Shown here: one piece after another, positions 1 through 6,422 of the stretch
Numbering within the stretch: the first letter of the stretch is position 1
How the letters are laid out: every line of letters begins with the position of its first letter
NCBI GenBank assembly: GCA_023269335.1
Contig: JAHFTM010000053.1
Coordinates: forward strand, 1 to 9,118
Source of the DNA: Chlamydiia bacterium
GTDB taxonomy: Bacteria > Chlamydiota > Chlamydiia > Chlamydiales > FEN-1388
Length of the DNA: 9,118 nt
Direction of reading: 5' to 3'
The notes under the pieces: generated by a model
Seen by the model: the letters and a program-made list of their open reading frames with translations, nothing else
Databases searched by the model: none
Told to the model about the DNA's origin: nothing
Translations under genes and position numbers: made by a program

Positions 1-252
1 TTAACTCCCCTCTCAGAAGAGGTACAACCGCACGACGACTTGAAACCATGTTCACCAGAAATAACGCCTGAGCTAAAACGTGCACAATCCTGTCCTGCCG
101 TGATAGTCTCAGAAACTCTTGACCGTGTACAAAATGCTGCAAATTCGAATGATACAAGCTCTGCGGTAGCTCTATTAAGCAAGCCAGATATAGAAGAACG
201 AAGCCAGTCAGCGCCGCCTCTTCTTCACAACAAAGTTTCACCGTATAAATGA
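1..252 (+). CDS. Unknown protein, C-terminal part (5' end outside window), with two R-x-Q-S-x-P motifs
   Basis: I do not recognise this gene. The frame is open from base 1, so the start probably lies outside the window; a TTG at 40 is possible but has no convincing ribosome binding site. The visible 83 residues are polar, rich in Ser, Pro, Glu and Asn, and have no membrane segment, so the region is probably disordered. A motif occurs twice, 40 codons apart: RAQSCP (79-96) and RSQSAP (199-216), each after an acidic or Pro-containing stretch. RSQSAP fits the R-S-x-S-x-P mode I 14-3-3 binding pattern exactly, and RAQSCP fits the looser R-x-x-S-x-P form. The stop codon overlaps the next start in ATGA (249-252), which suggests translational coupling. 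It could also be the N-terminal part of the next gene, separated by a frameshift. That it is coding is likely; any host-interaction role is inference. Confidence 0.6.
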   Translation, partial: LTPLSEEVQPHDDLKPCSPEITPELKRAQSCPAVIVSETLDRVQNAANSNDTSSAVALLSKPDIEERSQSAPPLLHNKVSPYK

Positions 253-1952
253 TACCAAACATAACTCACTTAAGCCAGCTCTCTTCATTTGTAGTTCCTG
301 CAACAAAGCACCCATTGATTGGGAACGATGTTGAACCTGTGAATGCGGTAAATCAAGTAGCAACTGGTTTACAGCATTTAGTTTTAAATAGTGCAACTTC
401 TAATAAACATTTAACTCATTTACAACAGATCATTCATCAAAAAACAGGAATTCAATCCGCCGCTGTCGTAGAGTTGATATATAACTATATTTTTCCTACT
501 AAGATTACAGGAGAGCATGCATACAACAAAGTCATAAGCCAAATAAAAAATCCGGGCCAAATAGAGCAACAACTAAGCGCTATTTCTGATGATAAGGTAT
601 CTAGTGTATTAGAAAATTTAGAAGAAATCGAATGGCATGCAGATAAGGATTTATTTAAAAACCAAGAACTTCCTCTAGTTTTACTTAAAGCTTTAAAAAT
701 GGGAAAAATAACCGATCAGCAACTGGCTACATCTAGTTTCTTTGGAGTCGCTCATCGAGAGCTCGCTCATGCACAACAACAAGCAGGTTTTTGGGGACCA
801 CTCATTCATGCAGACAAACCCATTTATATGCGCGTGCCACTTTTTGATACAAGCGACAATCCCACAAATGAAGCAGTGCGAATTATTAAAGAGTCTGTTA
901 AAGCCTATAGTAACACCTATGCCTCTGCTTGTACTGAGAATGTTTATTCGTTTCTTAACGATGAACAACTACACTTTTTTTTTACGCTTATGAGCGAATT
1001 GCCTGTTAGCGAACAACAATTTGCACTTATACCAGTCTTAAAGCCAGATCTAGATTCCAAGGAAGTAATGCTCTCACTGAGATATTTACGTGCTATTAAC
1101 ATATTTAATGTAATTAATCTTGGAAATTTACAAGACATTCCACTCATTGCTTCTCTTCACAAACCACGGTGTCTGGCTTTATTGAAGATCATTCCTTCTG
1201 CCGGCATGATGCAGTCCTTTCTTACAGCCATGTGTGGTGATAATGCTGTACGTATGAATTTCGTACTTGGCGCTTCTAGTTTAAAAGCTATTCGACAAAA
1301 TGGACTTGATAGTAGCCGCGATGTGGGTATTCCTCTTGCTCCATTGGTTTCACTACCAAAAAAAGTAGATGATCTCCAAGCTACAGAGCGTGGTTACATA
1401 TATCATGATTTCTATCATTGCATTGTAGCCACTTGGACACCTCCACAGCATAGAGAGCTTATGATCGACGCAGTAGATGCTATGAAGAGACATAAGTTTG
1501 ATAAATCGACTGCAGCAGCATATGGAATATTGCGTTATTATTTACGTGATATGGAACATATTATCTATCTACCTCATGAATTTACGCTCGCTTCTGAATA
1601 TAGTAAAATATTACCACAGGGTAATCCGCAGATGTTTTGGACAGCACTTGTAGATGGAATCGAAGTGAACGATCTCACTTCCGCGCAAAAAGAAGTGGTC
1701 GCAGATTTCTTTGTAGAGCGCTATGCAATGCAAGGGGTAGGTAAAAATAAGGGAGTGACTGGGGAAGATCTCTTAACCCTCGCTGATGTGATACGTTTAA
1801 GAATCGCTGACATGCGACAGTTAAAGCTCACTAGCTCGAGAATTGACCGTAGGATAGCTTTAAATTTACAAAGGCTTGAAAATTCAATTGTGTTCCGGAT
1901 GAGCGAACTTTACAGGCAGAAGCGTTTGACAAATACAAAATCTGCAAATTGA
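249..1952 (+). CDS. Unknown 567-residue soluble protein with an HDxxH motif
   Basis: I do not recognise this gene. It encodes 567 residues with no signal peptide and no clear membrane helix, and looks mostly helical. The most conserved-looking stretch is about residues 350-400: Arg-Asp-Val-Gly-Ile-Pro, a Pro/Leu-rich turn, then HDFYH (386-390) and a further His in PPQHREL about 15 residues later. Closely spaced His and Asp residues could bind a metal, but no known metalloenzyme pattern is complete. The C-terminus is basic and amphipathic (RLRIADMRQL, RIDRRIAL) and may form a coiled coil. The ATG is fixed because an in-frame TAA lies directly before it (246-248). No Shine-Dalgarno sequence is visible, so initiation probably depends on coupling to the gene that ends at 252. 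The gene lies outside the translation-gene block, on the opposite strand, and is probably lineage-specific. A secreted effector is possible but unproven. Confidence 0.8.
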   Translation: MIPNITHLSQLSSFVVPATKHPLIGNDVEPVNAVNQVATGLQHLVLNSATSNKHLTHLQQIIHQKTGIQSAAVVELIYNYIFPTKITGEHAYNKVISQIKNPGQIEQQLSAISDDKVSSVLENLEEIEWHADKDLFKNQELPLVLLKALKMGKITDQQLATSSFFGVAHRELAHAQQQAGFWGPLIHADKPIYMRVPLFDTSDNPTNEAVRIIKESVKAYSNTYASACTENVYSFLNDEQLHFFFTLMSELPVSEQQFALIPVLKPDLDSKEVMLSLRYLRAINIFNVINLGNLQDIPLIASLHKPRCLALLKIIPSAGMMQSFLTAMCGDNAVRMNFVLGASSLKAIRQNGLDSSRDVGIPLAPLVSLPKKVDDLQATERGYIYHDFYHCIVATWTPPQHRELMIDAVDAMKRHKFDKSTAAAYGILRYYLRDMEHIIYLPHEFTLASEYSKILPQGNPQMFWTALVDGIEVNDLTSAQKEVVADFFVERYAMQGVGKNKGVTGEDLLTLADVIRLRIADMRQLKLTSSRIDRRIALNLQRLENSIVFRMSELYRQKRLTNTKSAN

Positions 1953-1955
1953 ACA

Positions 1956-1989
1956 CCCACTGCACCAAGCCTACCCACTACCAAGCCTA
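1956..1989. repeat. Two-copy imperfect tandem repeat in the convergent gap
   Basis: CCCACTGCACCAAGCCTA (1956-1973) is followed directly by CCCACTACCAAGCCTA (1974-1989). The copies differ only by two extra bases (GC) in the first. They fill most of the 49-base gap between two genes that end towards each other. No hairpin followed by a T-run is visible here, so I do not call a terminator. Confidence 0.7.
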
Positions 1990-2001
1990 TCTGTCTGCTT
2001 T

Positions 2002-2400
2002 TTAATAGTCGCCACTATGATAGAGCCAGCAGCCCTTTTCTTTGAGAAAGCGGCTTTTTTCCTGAAAGGATACATCCTGCTGACCTTGTATAAGATGAGC
2101 TCTAAAGGTAACAAAGGCCTCTTTTTCCCCATCAATAACTTCTATGATGTCTAAGCCAGTAAACTGCGTTGATTGAGAAAACCTGAGAATACTCTCTTCA
2201 ATCTCATGACGCTTATTTTTAAAGAGTACATTTTGAGGGTGTGTTGTCTGGATCAGATATTCTACCAACCCTTTTGCATAGGCACAATAACGTGAACGCA
2301 TAAGCTCTAAAGCTGTTTTTGGAAGTTGTTTTCCCATATGAAATGGCTCACAGCATTCCTGGTAACTTTTACTGCTATAACATAAACAGGGTGTTCTCAT
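2002..2400 (-). CDS. ychJ: YchJ-family (UPF0225) SEC-C / NTF2-like protein
   Basis: A 132-residue member of the YchJ family, whose biochemical role is not established. Residues 5-17 form a SEC-C-type zinc site, Cys-x-Cys-x8-Cys-Cys (C5, C7, C16, C17). The family signature LMRSRYCAY follows (34-42), then an NTF2-like fold with the family's SRFLKE-x-G-x-W near the end (116-125). From memory, E. coli YchJ has about 150 residues and a second SEC-C motif at its C-terminus; this protein stops before it. The first motif is also unusual, with CLCYSS in place of CPCGS. I place the start at the ATG at 2400 because AAAGGA (2405-2410) lies four bases upstream; a TTG at 2415 is the alternative. The gene probably shares a transcript with the small membrane-protein gene 24 bases upstream. 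The cytoplasmic location is inferred from the lack of hydrophobic segments. Confidence 0.85.
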   Translation of the reverse strand: MRTPCLCYSSKSYQECCEPFHMGKQLPKTALELMRSRYCAYAKGLVEYLIQTTHPQNVLFKNKRHEIEESILRFSQSTQFTGLDIIEVIDGEKEAFVTFRAHLIQGQQDVSFQEKSRFLKEKGCWLYHSGDY

Positions 2401-2404
2401 GAGT

Positions 2405-2410
2405 TCCTTT
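2405..2410 (-). promoter_or_regulatory. Shine-Dalgarno of the YchJ-like gene
   Basis: AAAGGA on the minus strand, four bases before the ATG at 2400. It lies between that ATG and an in-frame TTG at 2415, so it favours the ATG as the true start. Confidence 0.6.
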
Positions 2411-2424
2411 GGCAAAAAAATGGC

Positions 2425-2733
2425 TTACGCTTCTTTGCTGATAGAAGCTCGAAAAATTGTGATAACGATAATGACAACAACAATCACTCCAACTCCTACT
2501 GCAGCTAAAGTCTTCACGTTACAGCCACAGCCACTACGAGGCGCTCTACCAAGCGATGCCTCTCCAGATTCGCTACTTAAGCTACTAAGACGCTCGCGCG
2601 CCACAGCCACTGTTACAGACGCCTGGTTGTCTAAATAGGCATCATCTGAGAATGAGCCACTGGCTCTACTTCCAGAAAATGAGTGCGCCCTCCCATCATC
2701 TGCCCTGAATGAAGACTCCAATAAGGGTTCCAT
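2425..2733 (-). CDS. Unknown 102-residue Ser-rich protein with one C-terminal membrane helix
   Basis: I do not recognise this gene. The first 67 residues hold 16 serines, with several basic-x-x-Ser sites (RAHS 15-18, RERLSS 46-51), and are probably disordered. A Gly-Cys-Gly-Cys pair (C69, C71) lies directly before one hydrophobic helix (about 75-94, Val/Ile-rich), followed by a short FRASISKEA tail. This is a tail-anchored or type II-like layout. It is not the bilobed double helix of typical chlamydial Inc proteins, and there is no N-terminal signal peptide. A strong Shine-Dalgarno sequence (AAAGGAG, 2739-2745) five bases before the ATG supports expression. It sits between rnhB and the YchJ-like gene, where gmk would be expected in Chlamydia. 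The plus strand is also open over part of this region, but that reading has no ribosome site. Likely a real, lineage-specific membrane protein of unknown function. Confidence 0.7.
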   Translation of the reverse strand: MEPLLESSFRADDGRAHSFSGSRASGSFSDDAYLDNQASVTVAVARERLSSLSSESGEASLGRAPRSGCGCNVKTLAAVGVGVIVVVIIVITIFRASISKEA

Positions 2734-2738
2734 ATCTT

Positions 2739-2745
2739 CTCCTTT
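2739..2745 (-). promoter_or_regulatory. Strong Shine-Dalgarno of the small membrane-protein gene
   Basis: AAAGGAG on the minus strand with a five-base spacer to the ATG at 2733. It is the main evidence that this short gene is translated on the minus strand rather than the overlapping plus-strand reading. Confidence 0.7.
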
Positions 2746-2856
2746 CTGCCTATAACTAAATGTAATATGTAGAGCAATTCAATACCCGTAACCTTCAAAG
2801 TTCGTTTCAGGATATGATTTTTGACAAATTGGTTCCATCTATTTAGAGATGTATGA

Positions 2857-3570
2857 TTACAGAAAAAGCGAAAGCTCTTCTTTTTTTGTAAGACGTTTGA
2901 CAGGACCAAAAGATTGACGATGAATAGGCGATGCACCATATTTTTCCAAAGCTGCAAGATGAGCTTTTGTCCCATAACCCTTATGCTCTAAAAAGCCATA
3001 CTGCGGGAATTTTTCATGATATTCATCCATCATAGCATCTCGCGTCACTTTGGCAATGATCGATGCTGCAGCTATTGACTGACTTTGTAAGTCACCTTTG
3101 ATGATTGCCTGATGAGGCATATGTAAGGGAGGCGTATCTCTTCCATCGATCAGAACAAAATCAGGCAGACGTGAGAGTTTCTCTACAGCTTCTTTCATGG
3201 CAAGAAGCGTGGCGCGAAGAATGTTGAGCTGATCGACTAACTGATGGCCTATACAACTTATTGACCAGAAAACATGAGAGCTCTTTGTTAGCTCATCATA
3301 AATTTTTTTCCGCTCTACTTCAGTCAGCGTCTTACTATCTTTAATCGATGGGAAAGAGACATTTTTTGGTAAAATGCAAGCAGAAGCTACAACAGGGCCT
3401 GCAAGTGGTCCTCTGCCTACTTCATCAACTCCGGCAATGAAAGAAAATCCCGAAGCCCAAAGCCTTTTTTCTATCTCTAGATAAGCACTTGGGACTTCAT
3501 GGACTTGATCTTTACTGATGAGTTCCTCGAATAAGTCTTTCAACTTAAGCGTCGCTCTGGGGTTGCACAT
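2857..3570 (-). CDS. rnhB: Ribonuclease HII
   Basis: RNase HII cuts the RNA strand of RNA-DNA hybrids and removes single ribonucleotides misplaced in DNA. The four acidic metal-binding residues are visible: D49 and E50 in VDEVGRGPLAGPVV, D142 in LIDG, and D178 in AKVTRD. The family segments DSKTLT (78-83) and QSIAAASIIAKV (164-175) are also present. The 237-residue length includes about 40 extra residues before the first motif, common in chlamydial forms. The ATG at 3570 overlaps the end of rplS by 26 bases and has AGGA very close to it. A TTG at 3543, directly after the rplS stop, would give a protein nine residues shorter; I cannot decide between them with certainty. It is the last gene of the ffh-rpsP-trmD-rplS-rnhB unit, and its placement after rplS is conserved in chlamydiae. 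Confidence 0.96.
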   Translation of the reverse strand: MCNPRATLKLKDLFEELISKDQVHEVPSAYLEIEKRLWASGFSFIAGVDEVGRGPLAGPVVASACILPKNVSFPSIKDSKTLTEVERKKIYDELTKSSHVFWSISCIGHQLVDQLNILRATLLAMKEAVEKLSRLPDFVLIDGRDTPPLHMPHQAIIKGDLQSQSIAAASIIAKVTRDAMMDEYHEKFPQYGFLEHKGYGTKAHLAALEKYGASPIHRQSFGPVKRLTKKEELSLFL

Positions 3571-3949
3571 CTTCCTGAGGCGTATCTTTTTCTACTTCAT
3601 AACGTCCCTTCACTTTCGCAGCTTTACCAGAAGTGCCTCTTAAGTAATACAGCTTGCTTCTGCGCACACGACCTTTCTTCACAAGCTCAAGTTTAGCAAT
3701 AAGTGGGCTGTGCAGATACACAACACGCTCCATGCCTTCACCATAAGCTACTCGATGAAGAGAGATTGTTTCAGAGACGCCATCACCTTTTCTCGCAATG
3801 ACTGTACCTGTAAACATCTGTAGACGCTCTTTTCCGCCCTCTTCAATGATGCGTGTATGCACACGAAGCGTATCGCCTACACGAAACTCTGGGATGCTTT
3901 TTTTCATCTGTTCGTTTTCGAACTTCTGAATAATTGGATTTTTACTCAT
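3545..3949 (-). CDS. rplS: Large-subunit ribosomal protein L19 (bL19)
   Basis: L19 lies at the interface of the 30S and 50S subunits. The family signatures are clear: FRVGDTLRVHTRI, ERLQMFTGTVIARKG, and the C-terminal GRVRRSKLYYLRGTSGKAAKVKG. From the ATG at 3949 the protein has 134 residues, against about 115 in E. coli. The excess is a C-terminal tail of about 17 residues rich in Glu, Asp, Gln and Pro, which is acidic, unlike the basic tails on S16 and L31 here. I chose the ATG because the Shine-Dalgarno sequence GAGGTGA (3952-3958) ends two bases before it; a GTG at 3955 would lie inside that site. The gene follows trmD by 21 bases and overlaps the likely rnhB start, so all three are probably on one transcript. 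Confidence 0.97.
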   Translation of the reverse strand: MSKNPIIQKFENEQMKKSIPEFRVGDTLRVHTRIIEEGGKERLQMFTGTVIARKGDGVSETISLHRVAYGEGMERVVYLHSPLIAKLELVKKGRVRRSKLYYLRGTSGKAAKVKGRYEVEKDTPQEDVQPQSDA

Positions 3950-3970
3950 TTTCACCTCAACTACTTAAAT

Positions 3971-4672
3971 TTAACTTTTTATATATGCCTCATAAAGGTC
4001 AGCTCGACATTTTTTCGTTTTTTCAAGCGCTTTCTTTTTTCTCCAGGCATTAATTTCAGCATGATTACCTGACAACAATACCTCAGGCACCTTTCTTTCT
4101 TCAAACTCTAAAGATAACACTTCAGGCCTTGTATAGTGTGGGAAATCTAAAAGCCCACCTTCAAACGAGTCTTCATCAGCTGCTCTCTCATCTCCGATTA
4201 CACCGGGAATAAATCGCGCCACAGCATCAATCAGCACACATGCAGCAAGACATCCATTTGTCAAAACAAAGTCACCAATGCTTATCTCAAGATCTACAAC
4301 ACTGTCGATAGCTCTTTCGTCAATCCCCTCATAGTGGCCACAAAGAAGTATTAGATGCTCCTCTTTGGCAAGCTCACGGCACATTTTTGCATTAAGAGTC
4401 ACACCTTGCGGAGAAAGGTAGATGACTTTCGTGTTTAATCGCCCCTCCTTTTTGGCTCGAACGGCTTTGATAACAGGCTCTGCCATCATCACCATTCCAG
4501 GCCCACCGCCATAAGGTCGATCATCTGCTTTTTTATGCCGCTCAAGGGTATAATCTCGAATATTGATGCGTTCAATCTCAATCAAGTGTGCGTCTTGCGC
4601 CCTTTTTAAAATACTCTCATCCAAAGGGCCTCGAAAGTATTCAGGAAAAAGAGAGAGAACATCAATATGCAA
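3971..4672 (-). CDS. trmD: tRNA (guanine-37-N1) methyltransferase
   Basis: TrmD methylates G37 next to the anticodon of tRNAs that read CNN-type codons, using S-adenosylmethionine, and so prevents +1 frameshifts. The SPOUT-family knot segments are present: RPYGGGPGMVM (52-62), LSPQG (86-90), LLCGHYEGIDER (109-120), SIGDFVLTNG (131-140), the EDSF loop (167-170) with the probable catalytic Asp, and PHYTRPE (178-184). The 233-residue length is normal for most bacteria. One oddity is that the usual GGEL-x-A after the SIGD segment reads NGCLAA, with Cys141 in place of the conserved Glu. The start appears to be TTG at 4672, with GAGG eight bases upstream. The gene begins 14 bases after the rpsP stop. 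The pairing with rpsP and rplS is the classic bacterial rpsP-trmD-rplS arrangement; rimM is absent here. Confidence 0.97.
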   Translation of the reverse strand: MHIDVLSLFPEYFRGPLDESILKRAQDAHLIEIERINIRDYTLERHKKADDRPYGGGPGMVMMAEPVIKAVRAKKEGRLNTKVIYLSPQGVTLNAKMCRELAKEEHLILLCGHYEGIDERAIDSVVDLEISIGDFVLTNGCLAACVLIDAVARFIPGVIGDERAADEDSFEGGLLDFPHYTRPEVLSLEFEERKVPEVLLSGNHAEINAWRKKKALEKTKKCRADLYEAYIKS

Positions 4673-4680
4673 ACGTATCG

Positions 4681-4684
4681 CCTC
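4681..4684 (-). promoter_or_regulatory. Shine-Dalgarno deciding a TTG start for trmD
   Basis: GAGG on the minus strand, eight bases before the TTG at 4672. No ATG or GTG is available in frame between the rpsP stop and the conserved N-terminal segment (IDVLSLFPE), so this site points to the TTG. Confidence 0.6.
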
Positions 4685-4686
4685 AA

Positions 4687-5076
4687 TTATGCAGGTTTTG
4701 CTTTAACTTTTTTTGCTGCTTTTACTACAGTTTTTACTGCTGCACTTGCCCCTACAGCCTTCACCTTACTTTTACGCTTTTGCGACTCTTTTAAGCGCTT
4801 TGCGCTCTGCTTTTGGCAAAGCTCTACATACACGCCAGGAGCTGCTCTTTTAACAAGAGAAGCTACTTTATCCGTGATTTCAGCGCCCTGGTCAAGCCAG
4901 TGCTGAATACGATCAGGCTTAATCTCTACTTGCATATCTGCTTTAGCAAGCGGGTTATACCAGCCTACTGCTTCAATGTACTTACCATCTCTTGGTGAAC
5001 GGCTATCCGCTACAACAACGCGGTACATTACTCGGTTCACACTTCCTTGCGCTCTCAGGCGAATCTTTACCGCCAT
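4687..5076 (-). CDS. rpsP: Small-subunit ribosomal protein S16 (bS16) with a long basic tail
   Basis: S16 is an early assembly protein of the 30S subunit. Residues 1-80 hold the whole family core: VKIRLRAQGS, YRVVVADSRSPRDGKYIE and VGWYNPLA. The 129-residue protein carries about 40 further residues from position 90, dominated by Lys, Ala and Val (KSKVKAVGAS, KAAKKVKAK), resembling the tail of a histone H1-like protein. Such tails are also seen in other chlamydial S16 proteins. I chose the ATG at 5076 because GGAGG (5086-5090) lies nine bases before it; the ATG at 5085 touches that site and is too close to be used. The Shine-Dalgarno sequence lies inside the last codons of ffh, whose stop is at 5082-5084, so translation of the two genes is probably coupled. 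Confidence 0.97.
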   Translation of the reverse strand: MAVKIRLRAQGSVNRVMYRVVVADSRSPRDGKYIEAVGWYNPLAKADMQVEIKPDRIQHWLDQGAEITDKVASLVKRAAPGVYVELCQKQSAKRLKESQKRKSKVKAVGASAAVKTVVKAAKKVKAKPA

Positions 5077-5081
5077 AGAAA

Positions 5082-6398
5082 TCATCCTCCAAACATCTTT
5101 TGTAACTGTTTCATACTGGGAACATTTTTAAAAAACTGTTTTGTTTGCTTGAATGACTTTAACATACGGTTTACATCATCAAGCGATCTGCCGCTCCCGC
5201 GGGCAATTCTTTTTCGCCGACTCATAGTCAGCTCACTCTTTTCTTGTCTTTCACTAGGTGTCATGGAATGAACAAGAGCTTCAAGTTTAAAAAGCTCACT
5301 CTCATCAAAATCAATCTCTTTAATCTTTGACATTCCAGGCAACATACCTAGCAAACTCTTCATCGAGCCCATTTTCTTTAACATCTTCGTATGGGAGAGA
5401 TAATCTTCAAAGTTAAAGGTCGCTTTGCGGATTTTCTCTTCCATTTTCTTCGCATCTTCTTCCTCGATATGCTCTTGCGCTTTACGAACAAGATTAATCG
5501 TATCTCCCATGCCCAGAATGCGATCTGCCATGGAAATGGGATTAAAAAGTTGGAAGTCATCTATGCGCTCACCAACCCCTTCAAACTTCAACGGCCTTCC
5601 AGTCACCTCTCGAATCGATATCGCTGCACCACCCCTAGATGTTCCATCAAGCATCGTCAAGATCGTTCCAGTAATACCAATTCGTTCATGAAAGCTTGCC
5701 GCACTTTTAACGGCATCTTGTCCAAGGGCAGCATTCGCCACAAATAAAACTTCTTCCGGAGAAATACACTCCTTCATTTCAGCAAGCTCACTCATGAGCT
5801 CTTCATCAATATGCAATCTTCCAGCAGTATCGAAAATCAAAAGGTCCCATGAATGCTGACGAGCCTCTTTCAAGGCATTTTTTGCAACATCCAATGGCTT
5901 ATTTGACCCTGCAACGAAAAAGCAGTCAATTTCAGCTTCTTTTGCCAACATTCTAAGCTGTTCTACAGCCGCAGGTCTTTGTAAGTCACAGGCAACCACA
6001 CAGGGACGCACATGACTCCCCTTTTTCTTCAAAAAGCGGGCAAGCTTTACAGCTGAAGTCGTTTTACCAGACCCTTGAAGGCCTGAAAGCATCATCACTG
6101 CCGGCTGCTTTTTAAATAAAAGTTCCGCTTCCTCGCTGCCCATCAATGCAACAAGCTCATCATGCACTATCTTTGCAAATAGCTGGCCTGGCTCTACACT
6201 CTTAATAAGCTCGGTGCCTTCTGCTTTTTCTTTGACCTTCTTGATAAATGTTTTCACCACGCTGTACTGCACATCTGCCTCTAATAGGGCAAGACGCACC
6301 TCATTCACAGCATCCGAAATATTGTCAAACGTAAGCGTTTTCTTAGAGAAAAGTGTCGAAAAAGTAGACTGAAATTTTTCTGTAAGCTGACCGAACAT
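5082..6398 (-). CDS. ffh: Signal recognition particle GTPase Ffh (SRP54)
   Basis: Ffh binds the signal sequences of nascent membrane proteins and, with 4.5S RNA and the receptor FtsY, brings ribosomes to the Sec translocon. The 438 residues show the N domain (1-95), the GTPase G domain with P-loop GLQGSGKT (106-113) and DTAGR (190-194), and the M domain with MKSLLGMLPGM (346-356) and the RNA-binding region RRKRIARGSGRSLDDVNRML (394-413). The fourth GTPase motif is unusual. The family's TK-x-D followed by GDARGG reads TMLDGTSRGG (248-257), so the guanine-contacting Lys is Met249. The family's VVDA before GQ reads VANA (220-223). The M domain also ends soon after the RNA-binding region, without a long Met-rich tail. 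The ATG at 6398 has AAAGGA just upstream. It is the first gene of its unit, with a candidate promoter 25 bases upstream. Confidence 0.97.
   Translation of the reverse strand: MFGQLTEKFQSTFSTLFSKKTLTFDNISDAVNEVRLALLEADVQYSVVKTFIKKVKEKAEGTELIKSVEPGQLFAKIVHDELVALMGSEEAELLFKKQPAVMMLSGLQGSGKTTSAVKLARFLKKKGSHVRPCVVACDLQRPAAVEQLRMLAKEAEIDCFFVAGSNKPLDVAKNALKEARQHSWDLLIFDTAGRLHIDEELMSELAEMKECISPEEVLFVANAALGQDAVKSAASFHERIGITGTILTMLDGTSRGGAAISIREVTGRPLKFEGVGERIDDFQLFNPISMADRILGMGDTINLVRKAQEHIEEEDAKKMEEKIRKATFNFEDYLSHTKMLKKMGSMKSLLGMLPGMSKIKEIDFDESELFKLEALVHSMTPSERQEKSELTMSRRKRIARGSGRSLDDVNRMLKSFKQTKQFFKNVPSMKQLQKMFGG
5086..5090 (-). promoter_or_regulatory. rpsP Shine-Dalgarno embedded in the ffh 3' end
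   Basis: GGAGG on the minus strand is formed by the two last glycine codons of ffh (GGA GGA TGA). It lies nine bases before the rpsP ATG at 5076. The nearer ATG at 5085 overlaps the ffh stop and has no spacer. Confidence 0.75.
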
Positions 6399-6422
6399 AC
6401 ATCCTTTAAATCAAAGTGGTAG

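Noticed and set aside
2399..2638. Plus-strand open frame opposite the small Ser-rich gene
   Set aside because: It has no ribosome binding site and overlaps two minus-strand starts. The minus-strand gene has a strong AAAGGAG and a coherent membrane-protein layout.
2834..2853. CATCT/AGATG hairpin after rnhB as a terminator
   Set aside because: The stem is only five base pairs and no T-run follows in the direction of transcription.
2631..2975. Minus-strand open frame bridging rnhB and the small gene
   Set aside because: It overlaps the conserved end of rnhB in another frame and has no recognisable features.
3857..4072. Plus-strand open frame with hydrophobic stretches
   Set aside because: It is the antisense of the rplS start and trmD end, both certain genes; the hydrophobic look comes from reading lysine-rich codons backwards.
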